NCBI RefSeq assembly: GCF_943590815.1
Contig: NZ_CALSBS010000007.1
Span: 62,001 to 126,000 of the forward strand
From: Pseudocitrobacter vendiensis
GTDB lineage: Bacteria > Pseudomonadota > Gammaproteobacteria > Enterobacterales > Enterobacteriaceae
DNA: 64,000 nt
Reading direction: 5' to 3'
This document shows, in pieces, positions 9,143-18,198 of the stretch; the first letter of the stretch is position 1; each line of letters opens with the position of its first letter. The position numbers were made by a program, and so were the translations under genes. The notes beneath the pieces are model-generated. The model had not been told where the DNA came from. It did no database searches and saw only the letters and a list, made by a program, of their open reading frames with translations.

Positions 9143-9469
9143 ATGTTTATTTTTCATAAAGAGACCACCCTTGAAGACCTGGGTAACGGCGTCACCCGTC
9201 GTATCCTCGCCCATGATGGCAAGATGATGGCGGTAGAGGTCAACTTTGAGCAAGGCGCCGTTGGCCCGCTGCATAACCACCCGCACGAGCAGTTGACCTA
9301 CGTGCTTTCCGGTGAATTTGAGTTCACGATCGGCGACGAAAAACACGTCGTGCGCGCAGGCGACACGCTGTATAAAAAACCGGAAATTATGCACGGTTGT
9401 GTTTGCCTGCAAGCCGGTACGCTGCTGGATACCTTTACCCCAATGCGCCAGGATTTCCTCAAGGGCTAA
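9143..9469 (+). CDS. kdgF: KdgF, uronate ring-opening cupin
   Basis: Small cytoplasmic cupin that speeds the conversion of 4,5-unsaturated galacturonate to the linear ketouronate (DKI) feeding KduI. It has 108 residues, about the usual 110. The metal-binding cupin motif is visible as PLHNHPHEQLTYVLSGEFEF (about residues 43-62) plus the second motif histidine in PEIMHGCVC. I chose ATG 9143, which follows AGGACTG; an in-frame ATG at 9107 lies inside the KdgR box. A Rho-independent terminator follows immediately, so it is monocistronic. It is absent at this place in E. coli K-12 and is part of the inserted pectin-oligomer gene set. Confidence 0.9.
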   Translation: MFIFHKETTLEDLGNGVTRRILAHDGKMMAVEVNFEQGAVGPLHNHPHEQLTYVLSGEFEFTIGDEKHVVRAGDTLYKKPEIMHGCVCLQAGTLLDTFTPMRQDFLKG

Positions 9470-9484
9470 TATTTTCACACCGCC

Positions 9485-9514
9485 AAAAGCCTTCGTTTAG
9501 CGAAGGTTTTTTTT
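9485..9514 (+). terminator. Rho-independent terminator of kdgF
   Basis: Stem CCTTCG / CGAAGG (9490-9495 with 9501-9506) followed by eight T, starting 16 bp after the kdgF stop. Confidence 0.88.
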
Positions 9515-9637
9515 ACTTCAAATAATTAAGCATTAGCCTGTTAACCATTAACGGAACCACTAATTTCAGCCGGTTAATGCGTGTTTTCTCTTATCTACTT
9601 CCATACCACCTTAGTAGAAACACCACCCACCTCACTT

Positions 9638-9657
9638 AATTGAAACATCGTTTCGAC
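9638..9657 (+). promoter_or_regulatory. KdgR-type operator of the tog operon
   Basis: AATTGAAACATCGTTTCGAC has the KdgR symmetry TGAAAC..GTTTC. It lies about 180 bp before the first micro-ORF and 288 bp before togM. The overlapping TTCGATCACATTT could be a weak CRP half site. The rest of 9515-9836 is AT-rich with no gene visible. Confidence 0.78.
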
Positions 9658-9836
9658 TTCGATCACATTTCCATCATTAAACGCATGACGCGGAAACAAA
9701 TAGCAATAAAATAAAATTAAAACGGTGTTTTACTAATCGCGCATTACAAAACGTCAGAGTTGAAACAGCAAAACGCCACCAATGGAATGAGTAGTAAAAA
9801 AGTCTTACACAACATTTATTTACAGGGAAGGATCGT

Positions 9837-9948
9837 ATGACCGACACCAAGCTAACACCGTGAATTCCGCGCCCCGTGCCCCTCGTGTGGAGCGATGACC
9901 GAACCTCAATCCGTTTTACAAACTTGTTTGCCAGGTAGGTATCTATGA
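9837..9948 (+). other. Chain of three overlapping micro-ORFs ahead of togM
   Basis: Three tiny frames are linked stop-to-start. MTDTKLTP (ATG 9837, stop 9861-9863) is preceded by GGAAGGA and overlaps by GTGA the frame starting GTG 9860 (12 codons, stop 9896-9898). That overlaps by ATGA a 17-codon frame from ATG 9895 (stop 9946-9948). That in turn overlaps the togM ATG 9945. Such a chain could couple translation of togM to upstream peptides, or be the remains of an N-terminal extension broken by frameshifts. No function is known to me. Confidence 0.4.
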
Positions 9949-10835
9949 ATGAAAACAGAATGCTGGGTTTGGCCTGGATTTCGCCCTATATCATTGGGTT
10001 GATAATCTTTACGGCCTTCCCGTTTGTGTCATCTTTCTTTCTCAGTTTTACTGAGTACGACTTGATGAGTCCGCCGGTATTTAACGGCATTGAGAACTAT
10101 CGCTATATGTTTACCGAAGATACGCTCTTCTGGAAATCTATGGGCGTAACGTTCGCGTATGTATTTTTGACCATTCCGCTAAAGCTCGCTTTCGCCCTTG
10201 GCATTGCGTTTGTTCTTAACTTTAAATTACGCGGCATCGGGTTCTTCCGTACCGCCTATTATATTCCGTCTATTCTTGGCAGTTCTGTAGCCATTGCCGT
10301 GTTATGGCGCGCCCTGTTTGCCATCGACGGCCTGCTGAACAGCTTCCTCGGCGTGTTTGGTTTTGATGCTATTAACTGGCTGGGCGAGCCGTCTCTGGCG
10401 CTGATGTCCGTTACGCTGCTGCGTGTCTGGCAGTTCGGTTCCGCGATGGTTATCTTCCTGGCCGCACTGCAAAACGTGCCGCAATCGCAGTACGAAGCCG
10501 CGATGATCGATGGCGCATCCAAATGGCAGATGTTTATGAAGGTCACCGTGCCGCTGATCACGCCGGTTATTTTCTTCAACTTCATCATGCAAACCACTCA
10601 GGCGTTCCAGGAGTTTACCGGCCCGTATGTGATTACCGGCGGCGGCCCAACTTACTCCACGTACCTGTTCTCGCTCTACATCTACGACACCGCGTTTAAA
10701 TATTTCGATATGGGTTATGGCGCAGCGCTGGCGTGGGTTCTGTTCCTGGTCGTCGCGGTCTTCGCCGCCATCGCCTTTAAGTCTTCAAAATACTGGGTGT
10801 TCTACTCCGCCGATAAGGGAGGCAAAAATGGCTGA
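9945..10835 (+). CDS. togM: TogM, oligogalacturonide ABC transporter permease
   Basis: One of two inner-membrane subunits of the TogMNAB importer, which brings oligogalacturonides from the periplasm to the cytoplasm. It has 296 residues with about six membrane helices of the MalF/UgpA type. The EAA loop that contacts the ATPase is seen as YEAAMIDGASKWQMFMKVTV (about residues 185-204). ATG 9945 follows AGGTAGG. It is the first full gene of a tight operon togM-togN-togA-togB: its stop overlaps togN by 8 bp. A KdgR box lies upstream. The tog symbols come from Dickeya dadantii; the assignment rests on sequence type plus the ogl, kdgF and kdgM neighbours. Confidence 0.9.
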   Translation: MNENRMLGLAWISPYIIGLIIFTAFPFVSSFFLSFTEYDLMSPPVFNGIENYRYMFTEDTLFWKSMGVTFAYVFLTIPLKLAFALGIAFVLNFKLRGIGFFRTAYYIPSILGSSVAIAVLWRALFAIDGLLNSFLGVFGFDAINWLGEPSLALMSVTLLRVWQFGSAMVIFLAALQNVPQSQYEAAMIDGASKWQMFMKVTVPLITPVIFFNFIMQTTQAFQEFTGPYVITGGGPTYSTYLFSLYIYDTAFKYFDMGYGAALAWVLFLVVAVFAAIAFKSSKYWVFYSADKGGKNG

Positions 10836-11730
10836 TATTCAACAAATCGACGAAGCAAGAAGCATCGCTGAACGTGAGGTTGCCCGCACCCTGAGACGCG
10901 AGAAGATTAACGCCTGGGTTCGCTACACCATCCTGCTGTTTGTCGGCCTGCTGATGCTTTACCCGCTGGCGTGGATGTTCTCGGCGTCGTTCAAACCGAA
11001 CCACGAGATCTTCACCACCCTGGGCCTGTGGCCAGCAAATGCCACCTGGGAAGGGTTTATCAACGGCTGGAAAACCGGTACCGAATACAACTTCGGCCAT
11101 TACATGCTGAACACCTTCAAGTATGTGATCCCGAAAGTGATTCTGACCATTATCTCTTCCACTATCGTGGCTTACGGCTTTGCCCGCTTCGAGATTCCGT
11201 GGAAGAAATTCTGGTTTGCCACGCTCATCACCACCATGCTGCTGCCGAGCACCGTACTGCTGATTCCTCAGTACCTGATGTTCCGCGAAATGGGCATGTT
11301 GAACAGCTACATGCCGCTGTATCTGCCGCTGGCGTTCGCCACGCAGGGATTCTTCGTCTTCATGCTGATTCAGTTCCTACGCGGTGTACCGCGTGACATG
11401 GAAGAAGCGGCGCAAATTGACGGCTGTAACTCTATTCAGGTGCTGTGGTACGTGGTGGTGCCGATTCTCAAACCGGCCATTATCTCCGTCGCACTGTTCC
11501 AGTTTATGTGGTCCATGAACGACTTTATCGGCCCGCTGATCTACGTCTACAGCGTCGATAAGTACCCGATTGCACTGGCACTGAAAATGTCCATCGACGT
11601 CACCGAAGGTGCGCCGTGGAACGAAATTCTGGCAATGGCGAGCATCTCCATTCTGCCGTCCATCATTGTGTTCTTCCTGGCTCAACGCTACTTCGTACAG
11701 GGCGTGACCAGCAGCGGAATTAAAGGTTAA
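10828..11730 (+). CDS. togN: TogN, oligogalacturonide ABC transporter permease
   Basis: Second permease of the importer, 300 residues, MalG/UgpE type. It has a long charged cytoplasmic N-terminus (residues 1-30), then about six membrane helices. The EAA loop reads MEEAAQIDGCNSIQVLWYVV (about residues 191-210) and is followed by PILKPA. ATG 10828 follows GGGAGGC and overlaps the togM stop by 8 bp, so translation is probably coupled. A frame extending back to 10717 lies inside togM and is not used. Confidence 0.9.
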   Translation: MADIQQIDEARSIAEREVARTLRREKINAWVRYTILLFVGLLMLYPLAWMFSASFKPNHEIFTTLGLWPANATWEGFINGWKTGTEYNFGHYMLNTFKYVIPKVILTIISSTIVAYGFARFEIPWKKFWFATLITTMLLPSTVLLIPQYLMFREMGMLNSYMPLYLPLAFATQGFFVFMLIQFLRGVPRDMEEAAQIDGCNSIQVLWYVVVPILKPAIISVALFQFMWSMNDFIGPLIYVYSVDKYPIALALKMSIDVTEGAPWNEILAMASISILPSIIVFFLAQRYFVQGVTSSGIKG

Positions 11731-11742
11731 GAGGGATATATC

Positions 11743-12870
11743 ATGGCTGAAGTGATTTTCAACAAACTGGAAAAAGTGTACTCCAACGGCTTCAAAGCGG
11801 TACATGGTATCGACCTTAAAATTGCTGAAGGCGAATTTATGGTGATCGTTGGCCCATCGGGCTGCGCCAAATCCACCACCCTGCGCATGCTGGCCGGGCT
11901 GGAAACCATCAGCGGTGGCGAAGTGCGCATCGGCGAGAAAGTGGTGAATAACCTCGCGCCGAAAGAGCGTGGCATTGCGATGGTGTTCCAGAACTACGCG
12001 CTTTATCCGCACATGACCGTGCGCGAGAACCTGGCGTTCGGCCTGAAGCTGAGCAAAATGCCAAAAGATCAAATCGACAGGCAGGTCGATGAAGCGGCGA
12101 AAATTCTTGAGCTGGATGAACTGCTGGACAGACTGCCGCGCCAGCTCTCCGGCGGCCAGGCACAGCGTGTGGCCGTAGGCCGCGCGATTGTGAAAAAGCC
12201 AGACGTGTTCCTGTTCGATGAACCGCTCTCCAACCTTGACGCCAAACTGCGTGCATCGATGCGCATCCGTATTTCTGACCTGCATAAGCAGTTGAAGAAA
12301 TCGGGCAAACCGGCGACCACCGTTTACGTCACCCACGATCAGACCGAAGCGATGACCATGGGCGACCGTATCTGCGTCATGAAGCTGGGTCACATCATGC
12401 AGGTCGATACGCCGGATAACCTTTACCACAAGCCGAAAAACATGTTCGTCGCGGGCTTTATCGGCGCACCGGAAATGAACATTCGCGCCAGCAAACTGGT
12501 GGAGAAAGAAGGACACCTCTCTCTGACCATCGGCGACGAGTTCCTGCCGCTGAGCAACGTGTTAGAGCAGAAACTGGCGGGCCATAAAAATGAAGACGTG
12601 TTCTACGGCATTCGCCCGGAATTCGTTTCCGTATCAGATGAGCCTTATGCCGAAGGCGGTTGCACCGGCGAGATGGTTCGCGTTGAAAACATGGGCCATG
12701 AGTTCTTCGTTTACCTGAAAGTCGCCAACTACGAGCTGACGGCGCGCATTCCATCGGATGAAGCTAAGCCAATGATTGATAAAGGGCTTAACCGTAAAGT
12801 GTACTTTAAGTTTGATATGAATAAGTGTCATATCTTTGACGCAAAAACAGAACAGAACCTCTCTCTTTAA
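11743..12870 (+). CDS. togA: TogA, oligogalacturonide ABC transporter ATPase
   Basis: Cytoplasmic ATPase of the importer, 375 residues, MalK/UgpC class with a C-terminal TOBE/OB domain. Walker A reads GPSGCAKST (about residues 38-46), with alanine where nearly all relatives have glycine before the lysine. The codon is GCC, so it is a clear reading. Q-loop [13 protein letters not shown], signature [15 protein letters not shown], Walker [16 protein letters not shown] and H-loop [11 protein letters not shown] are normal. ATG 11743 follows GAGGGATAT. It starts 12 bp after togN. In bacteria with several such transporters the ATPase can be shared, so it may serve other sugar importers. Confidence 0.9.
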   Translation: MAEVIFNKLEKVYSNGFKAVHGIDLKIAEGEFMVIVGPSGCAKSTTLRMLAGLETISGGEVRIGEKVVNNLAPKERGIAMVFQNYALYPHMTVRENLAFGLKLSKMPKDQIDRQVDEAAKILELDELLDRLPRQLSGGQAQRVAVGRAIVKKPDVFLFDEPLSNLDAKLRASMRIRISDLHKQLKKSGKPATTVYVTHDQTEAMTMGDRICVMKLGHIMQVDTPDNLYHKPKNMFVAGFIGAPEMNIRASKLVEKEGHLSLTIGDEFLPLSNVLEQKLAGHKNEDVFYGIRPEFVSVSDEPYAEGGCTGEMVRVENMGHEFFVYLKVANYELTARIPSDEAKPMIDKGLNRKVYFKFDMNKCHIFDAKTEQNLSL

Positions 12871-12882
12871 TGGAGTATTAAA

Positions 12883-14169
12883 ATGAAAAAAGTGCTTTTA
12901 AGCGCAGCAATCTCCACCATTTTGGGACTGACTGCTTTACCCTCAATGGCAAAAGATGTGGATTTACGTATGTCCTGGTGGGGCGGTAATGGCCGTCACC
13001 AGGTCACTCTGAAGGCGCTGGAAGAGTTCCATAAACAGAACCCTGACATCAACGTTAAAGCGGAATATACCGGCTGGGATGGTCACCTCTCCCGTCTGAC
13101 CACCCAAATTGCGGGCGGTACCGAGCCGGATGTGATGCAAACCAACTGGAACTGGTTGCCGATTTTCTCCAAAACGGGTGATGGCTTCTATGACCTGAAT
13201 AAAATGAAAGATGTCATCGACCTGAGCCAGTTCGATGCCAAAGAGCTGCAAACAACCACGGTGAACGGCAAGCTGAACGGTATTCCAATTTCCGTCACGG
13301 CGCGCGTGTTCTACTTCAACGATGAAACCTGGAAAAAAGCTGGCGTGGAGTACCCGAAAACCTGGGACGCGCTGATGGAAGCGGGGAAAACCTTCGAAAG
13401 CAAACTGGGTAAACAGTACTACCCGGTGGTGCTTGAGCATCAGGATACCCTGGCGCTGCTGAACTCGTATATGGTGCAGAAGTACAACACGGCCGCCATT
13501 GATGAGAAGACCAAAAAGCTGGCCTGGAGCAAAGATCAGTGGAATGAGTTTTTCCAGATGTACAAAAAGCTCGTCGACAGTCACGTGATGCCGGATACCA
13601 AGTACTACGCTTCTTTCGGTAAGAGCAACATGTACGAAATGAAGCCGTGGATCCAGGGTGAATGGGGGGGAACCTACATGTGGAACTCCACCATCAATAA
13701 ATATTCCGACAACCTGAAGCCGCCAGCAAAACTGGAGCTGGGTAACTATCCGATGCTGGAAGGCGCAACCGACGCGGGCCTGTTCTTCAAACCGGCGCAA
13801 ATGCTCTCTATCGGTAAGTCGACGAAAAACCCGGAAGCGGCAGCGAAGTTGATCAATTTCCTGCTTAACAATAAAGAAGCGGTTGATACGCTGGGCCTGG
13901 AGCGCGGCGTGCCGCTGAGCAAGGCCGCGGTGAAATTCCTGACCGAAGACGGCATCATCAAAGAGGATGACCCGGCGGTCTCCGGCCTGCGTCTGGCACA
14001 GTCTCTGCCGACCAAACTGAGCGTGTCTCCGTACTTTGATGACCCGCAGATCGTCGCTCAGTTCGGCACCACGCTGCAATACATCGATTACGGTCAGAAA
14101 TCTGTGGAAGATGCTGCCACAGACTTCCAGCGCCAGGCGGAACGTATTCTGCGTCGCGCCATGCGTTAA
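12883..14169 (+). CDS. togB: TogB, periplasmic oligogalacturonide-binding protein
   Basis: Periplasmic receptor delivering oligogalacturonides to TogMN. It has 428 residues. Residues 1-23 are a Sec signal peptide (MKKVLLSAAIS..., cleaved at SMA/KD). The mature part is a family-1 solute-binding fold rich in aromatic residues (MSWWGGNGRH, NWNWLPIFSK, GEWGGTYMWNS) suited to stacking on sugar rings. It is the last gene of togMNAB, 12 bp after togA, and is followed by a terminator. Confidence 0.9.
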   Translation: MKKVLLSAAISTILGLTALPSMAKDVDLRMSWWGGNGRHQVTLKALEEFHKQNPDINVKAEYTGWDGHLSRLTTQIAGGTEPDVMQTNWNWLPIFSKTGDGFYDLNKMKDVIDLSQFDAKELQTTTVNGKLNGIPISVTARVFYFNDETWKKAGVEYPKTWDALMEAGKTFESKLGKQYYPVVLEHQDTLALLNSYMVQKYNTAAIDEKTKKLAWSKDQWNEFFQMYKKLVDSHVMPDTKYYASFGKSNMYEMKPWIQGEWGGTYMWNSTINKYSDNLKPPAKLELGNYPMLEGATDAGLFFKPAQMLSIGKSTKNPEAAAKLINFLLNNKEAVDTLGLERGVPLSKAAVKFLTEDGIIKEDDPAVSGLRLAQSLPTKLSVSPYFDDPQIVAQFGTTLQYIDYGQKSVEDAATDFQRQAERILRRAMR

Positions 14170-14187
14170 TCCCGACCTTATCTCTCA

Positions 14188-14220
14188 ATACCCTGGCGCT
14201 TCGGCGGCGGGGTATTTTTT
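14188..14220 (+). terminator. Terminator after togB
   Basis: Stem ATACCC / GGGTAT enclosing a GC-rich loop (TGGCGCTTCGGCGGCG) and followed by TTTTTT. It sits between togB and the first ogl copy, so ogl may be expressed at a lower level by read-through. Confidence 0.8.
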
Positions 14221-14236
14221 TATCAGGAGCTGATTA

Positions 14237-15352
14237 ATGAAAGGTAAAATTATCCCGCTAAATTTCCGTTCACAGCCGGACCCCGAAACGGGGCATGAGG
14301 TTATTCGCCTGACGCCACCGCATATTATTTGTCACCGTAACTACTTCTATCAGAAGTGTTTTACGCGCGATGGCAAAAAACTCATTTTTGGCGGCGCGTT
14401 TGAAGGGCACTGGAATTACTACCTGTTGGATCTTGAAGCGCAGTACGCTACGCAATTGACGGATGGCGAAGGCGATAACACGTTTGGGGGGTTCCTCTCC
14501 GCAGACGATCAATCGCTGTGGTATGTGAAAAACAATCGCCAGTTAAGGCGTGTGGATCTCGATTCGCGGGAAGAGCACGTGATTTACGAAGTGGATGACG
14601 CATGGGTGGCCTATGGCACCTGGGTCGCCAACAGCGACTGTACCCAGTTGGTCGGCATCGAAATCAAAAAAAGCGACTGGCAGCCGCTGACCGACTGGAG
14701 CAAATTTCGCGATTTCTACTTTACGCAGCCGGAGTGCCGTCTGATAAACATCGACCTGAAAACGGGCGCACAGCGCACTATTTTGCAGGAGAAGCGCTGG
14801 CTGGGGCATCCGATTTACCGCCCGTTTGATGATAATACGGTGGCGTTCTGCCACGAAGGCCCGCGCGATGCAATCGATGCACGTATGTGGCTAATCAATG
14901 CCGACGGCAGTAACCTGCGCAAGGTTCGCCAGCATCAGACTGGTGAAAGTTTTACCCATGAATTCTGGGTGCCAAATGGAACTGCGCTTTATTACGTGGC
15001 GCATCAGGACAATTCTCCGCAGCGCTATTTATATCGCGCCGACCCGATAACGCTTGAGAATACGCTACTGATGGCGATACCGCCCTGCTCTCACCTGATG
15101 AGTAATCATGACGGATCGCTCATTGTGGGTGACGGTGCACCGCATAATGGTAGTAACGATCCGTTTATCTGGGTATTTGATATTCACAGCGGGGAGCAGA
15201 AAGCGGTGTGTCAGCATAACAGTAGCTGGAAGGTGCTGGACGGTGACCGCCAGGTGACACATCCGCATCCTTCGTTTTCACCGGATAATCAATGGGTGCT
15301 GTATACGTCGGATGTTGAGGGGATGCCGGCGCTGTATTTGGCAAAGGTGTAA
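14237..15352 (+). CDS. Oligogalacturonate lyase, first copy (Ogl-like)
   Basis: Cytoplasmic lyase that cleaves short (unsaturated) galacturonate oligomers to 4,5-unsaturated monomers. It has 371 residues, about 17-20 shorter than the usual 388. It has the seven-bladed beta-propeller layout of PL22 enzymes and keeps the Mn-binding residues as I know them from Yersinia Ogl: the His in CSHLMSN and the Gln/His/His in RQVTHPHPSF. It is clearly paralogous to the gene at 19497; stretches such as CHRNYFYQKCF and GHWNYYLLD are identical. ATG 14237 follows CAGGAG. Its stop is 1 bp from a palindromic repeat array. Whether it prefers different oligomers from the second copy is unknown. Confidence 0.88.
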   Translation: MKGKIIPLNFRSQPDPETGHEVIRLTPPHIICHRNYFYQKCFTRDGKKLIFGGAFEGHWNYYLLDLEAQYATQLTDGEGDNTFGGFLSADDQSLWYVKNNRQLRRVDLDSREEHVIYEVDDAWVAYGTWVANSDCTQLVGIEIKKSDWQPLTDWSKFRDFYFTQPECRLINIDLKTGAQRTILQEKRWLGHPIYRPFDDNTVAFCHEGPRDAIDARMWLINADGSNLRKVRQHQTGESFTHEFWVPNGTALYYVAHQDNSPQRYLYRADPITLENTLLMAIPPCSHLMSNHDGSLIVGDGAPHNGSNDPFIWVFDIHSGEQKAVCQHNSSWKVLDGDRQVTHPHPSFSPDNQWVLYTSDVEGMPALYLAKV

Positions 15353-15353
15353 A

Positions 15354-15614
15354 CCCTCACCCTAACCCTCTCCCTCAGGGAGAGGGGACCGACGGTGCAC
15401 AATTGTTACTTCTCCCTCAGGGAGAGGGGACTGACGGTGCACAATTGTTACTTCTCCCTCAGGGAGAGGGGACCGACGGTGCACAATTGTTACTTCTCCC
15501 TCAGGGAGAGGGGACTGACGGTGCACAATTGTTACTTCTCCCTCAGGGAGAGGGGACTGACGGTGCACAATTGTTACTTCTCCCTCTCCCTGTGGGAGAG
15601 GGCCGGGGTGAGGG
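15354..15614. repeat. Palindromic repeat expanded into a 42-bp tandem array
   Basis: The outer arms are the same as in the other family members: CCCTCACCCTAACCCTCTCC on the left and GAGAGGGCCGGGGTGAGGG on the right. Between them a 42-bp unit is repeated five times, with ACAATTGTTA at 15399, 15441, 15483, 15525 and 15567. Each unit holds the small hairpin CTCCCTCAGGGAG and GGTGCACAATTGTTAC. Units differ mainly at one base (GACCGACGG or GACTGACGG). The array lies between the ogl copy and araE, which converge. Confidence 0.92.
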
Positions 15615-15643
15615 CATCAGCGCGCACTCACCCCAACTGTCCT

Positions 15644-17062
15644 TCACACCCCAATATTTCGCAGCTTCTCTCCTGCCATCAGTTTGCGTTCGATATGTTC
15701 CAGCGTGACATTTTTAGTTTCCGGTATCAGCCAGAACGTAATGCCGATAAACGCAATATTCAACCCGGTATAGAGCCAGAACGTGCCTGCCGCGCCAATG
15801 CTATCGAGCAGCGTCAGGAAGGTCGCGCCGATAATCATATTGGAAACCCAGTTGGTGGTAGTGGAACAGGTGATACCAAAGTCGCGGCATTTCAGCGGTT
15901 GAATTTCAGAACACAGGATCCACACCACCGGCGCGGCACTCATCGCATAGCCCGCGATGCACATCATGGTCATGCCAACCGACAGCCATGAAAGCCCGCT
16001 TCCCGCCGTGCCGTTATCGAACTGCATCAGGCAGTAGCCCAGCACCAGCGTACCCAGCGCCATCACGCTAAAACCAATCTTCAGCGCCGGTTTACGCCCG
16101 GCTTTATCCACCATAAAGATGGCGATAAAGGTCGCGAACATAAAGGTCAACCCAACGACCAGCGTCGCCAGCATCTGCTGTTCCGTGGTGGTGAAACCCG
16201 CCATTTTGAAGATGCGCGGCGCGTAGTACATGATGATGTTCATCCCGGTAAACTGCTGCATCGCCTGCAATAGCATACCGAGAAACACCGCGCGGCGTAC
16301 GTTGCGGTTAGCTTTAAACAGCTTCCAGCCGCCCTGCTTCAGCTTCAGGCTTTCGCGAATTTCATTCAGCTCTTCGCGCGCTTTTTCAGAGGTATCGCGC
16401 AGCATCCGCAACACTTCTTCTGCTTCGATATGCCGCCCTTTCTCCGCCAGCCAGCGCGGGCTGTTCGGCAGGAAGACCACCAGCACAATCAGGATCACCG
16501 CTGGCAACGCCAGCACGCCAAGCATCGCGCGCCAGTTACCGGTGTAGCTGAATGCGGTATCCGAGAGGAACGCCAGCACAATGCCCAGCGTAACCATCAA
16601 CTGATACATGCTAATCATCTTACCGCGCACGTTTTCGCTCGCCATTTCAGAGAGATAAAGCGGTGCAGTGTAAGACGCAATCCCCACCGCGACCCCCAAC
16701 AGCACACGCGCCGCAATCAGAATTTCCACGCTGCTGGCCAGCGCAGAACCCAGCGAGCCCAGCACGAACAGCACCGCCGCGGCCATCAGGCTGTATTTAC
16801 GCCCCAGGCGGAAAGAGAGCCAACCGTTAAACAGCGCACCCAGCGCCGCGCCGAGCATCATGCTGCTGACCACCCACTCCTGCAAACGGCTGCTCAGGGC
16901 AAAATGGTCGGTGATAAAGGGTAGCGCCCCGGCAATCACCCCAATATCTAAACCAAACAACAGACCGGCAACCGCCGCAGAAACGGAGACAAACAGATTC
17001 ATTCGCCGCGTATCGCGCAGCGAGCGTGGAGACACAACTGAATCACTATTTAAGGTAACCAT
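15644..17062 (-). CDS. araE: AraE, L-arabinose/proton symporter
   Basis: Inner-membrane major facilitator that imports arabinose with protons. It has 472 residues, the E. coli length, with twelve membrane helices and sugar-porter motifs GRKYSLM (loop 2-3), [12 protein letters not shown] (after helix 6), [10 protein letters not shown] (loop 8-9) and PETKNVTLE (C-terminus). The start ATG 17062 gives [20 protein letters not shown], aligned with E. coli; an in-frame upstream ATG at 17101 has no support. AraC-like and CRP-like sites lie upstream. It stands in its E. coli place before kduD, though pectin genes have been inserted on its other side. Confidence 0.97.
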   Translation of the reverse strand: MVTLNSDSVVSPRSLRDTRRMNLFVSVSAAVAGLLFGLDIGVIAGALPFITDHFALSSRLQEWVVSSMMLGAALGALFNGWLSFRLGRKYSLMAAAVLFVLGSLGSALASSVEILIAARVLLGVAVGIASYTAPLYLSEMASENVRGKMISMYQLMVTLGIVLAFLSDTAFSYTGNWRAMLGVLALPAVILIVLVVFLPNSPRWLAEKGRHIEAEEVLRMLRDTSEKAREELNEIRESLKLKQGGWKLFKANRNVRRAVFLGMLLQAMQQFTGMNIIMYYAPRIFKMAGFTTTEQQMLATLVVGLTFMFATFIAIFMVDKAGRKPALKIGFSVMALGTLVLGYCLMQFDNGTAGSGLSWLSVGMTMMCIAGYAMSAAPVVWILCSEIQPLKCRDFGITCSTTTNWVSNMIIGATFLTLLDSIGAAGTFWLYTGLNIAFIGITFWLIPETKNVTLEHIERKLMAGEKLRNIGV

Positions 17063-17111
17063 CTTTTCCTGCCTGCACTGTATAAAACATTCCCTGAACA
17101 TACGGGATTTC

Positions 17112-17190
17112 TATGGAAATACGTCAGGCGGTTCATCGCGTAGATATGGACTAAATAGCTGCGCATATCGGTTATGTGATGGACATTACA
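17112..17190 (-). promoter_or_regulatory. Candidate AraC and CRP sites of the araE promoter
   Basis: TATGGACTAAATAGCTG at 17145-17161 fits the reverse of the AraC half-site pattern TAGC-N7-TCCATA. A weaker TATGGA lies at 17112. TGTGATGGACATTACA at 17175-17190 fits the CRP pattern TGTGA-N6-TCACA with one change. The order, AraC sites nearer araE and CRP beyond, is that of the E. coli araE promoter. The rest of the 312-bp gap up to 17327 is AT-rich without a gene. Confidence 0.6.
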
Positions 17191-17327
17191 ATTTTATAAA
17201 TGAGACACATTGAATCAATTATTTTTAATTAACTGTTTTTGAACAAATTTATTATTATTAATTTCATTACAGCAATAATCACATGGATAAATCAATTTAT
17301 ACGATATGGATCTATGCCATTAACAGG

Positions 17328-17356
17328 CAAAAAAAACCCTGCCGCGAAGCAGGGTT
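17328..17356 (-). terminator. Rho-independent terminator of kduD
   Basis: Read on the minus strand, AACCCTGC-TTCGCG-GCAGGGTT is followed by a run of T, about 20 bp after the kduD stop. Confidence 0.9.
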
Positions 17357-17374
17357 CTTACCACCAGCCCGAAA

Positions 17375-18136
17375 TTAGCGAGCCAGCCAGCCGCCATCTA
17401 CCGCAACGGTGTAGCCGTTGATGTAGTCAGACGCCGGAGAAGCCAGGAACACGACCGGCCCCATCAGATCGCTCGGCAGACCCCAACGACCCGCCGGGAT
17501 ACGGTCGAGGATCGCCGCGCTACGCTCTTCATCTGCACGCAGTTGCTGGGTATTGTTGGTCGCCATGTAGCCCGGAGCAATGGCGTTCACGTTAATACCG
17601 TGTTTCGCCCACTCGTTAGCCATCAGGCGAGTGACGCCCATCACGCCGCTTTTCGATGCGGTGTAAGACGGCACGCGGATCCCGCCCTGGAAGGAGAGCA
17701 TAGACGCGATATTGATAATTTTGCCGCCTTTGCCCTGCGCGATGAAGTGTTTCGCCGCCGCCTGAGACATAAAGAACACGCTCTTAATGTTCAGGTTCAT
17801 CACGTCGTCCCAGTCTTTTTCGCTGAAGTCGATAGCGTCTTCACGGCGAATCAGACCGGCGTTGTTTACGAGGATATCGATATGACCGAATTCCGCAACG
17901 GCACGATCAAGCAGCGCAGGAATGCCGTCAATAGAACGCAGATCGGCAGTCAGGCTCAGGAAGCGACGACCCAGCGCGGTGACGCGCTCGATGGTCTCAG
18001 CCGGCTCAACAATGTTGATACCCACGATGTCGCAGCCCGCTTCCGCCAGGCCAACAGCCATCCCCTGGCCCAGGCCAGTATCACAACCGGTGACGACCGC
18101 TACTTTACCCTGTAAAGAGAATGCATCTAAAATCAT
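17375..18136 (-). CDS. kduD: KduD, 2-dehydro-3-deoxy-D-gluconate 5-dehydrogenase
   Basis: Cytoplasmic NAD-dependent short-chain dehydrogenase reducing 3-deoxy-D-glycero-2,5-hexodiulosonate to 2-keto-3-deoxygluconate, the step after KduI. It has 253 residues, as in E. coli. The cofactor motif TGCDTGLGQGMA (about 17-28), NNAG, the catalytic Ser (IASMLSFQGG) and YTASKSGV (Tyr-x-x-x-Lys) are all present. It is preceded by kduI with a 62-bp gap and followed by a terminator. Confidence 0.96.
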   Translation of the reverse strand: MILDAFSLQGKVAVVTGCDTGLGQGMAVGLAEAGCDIVGINIVEPAETIERVTALGRRFLSLTADLRSIDGIPALLDRAVAEFGHIDILVNNAGLIRREDAIDFSEKDWDDVMNLNIKSVFFMSQAAAKHFIAQGKGGKIINIASMLSFQGGIRVPSYTASKSGVMGVTRLMANEWAKHGINVNAIAPGYMATNNTQQLRADEERSAAILDRIPAGRWGLPSDLMGPVVFLASPASDYINGYTVAVDGGWLAR

Positions 18137-18198
18137 GTTAAATTCCTTATTGATTGCCCCTGTTCGCGACAGGCATTGTTTCTTTTGCTGCCCGCGAC

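Noticed and set aside
11377..14079. Long minus-strand open frames of 371-379 codons opposite togNAB
   Set aside because: They mirror strongly coding, GC-biased genes, have no similarity I recognise and no ribosome-binding sites.
15380..15600. Possible CRISPR array
   Set aside because: The 42-bp units are contiguous copies with one or two base changes. There are no unique spacers and no cas genes nearby.
15362..15708. Repeating peptide frames (for example HNCYFSLRERG) across the tandem array
   Set aside because: The 42-bp period is a multiple of three, so all frames stay open by repetition; the DNA is a palindromic repeat with no start signals.
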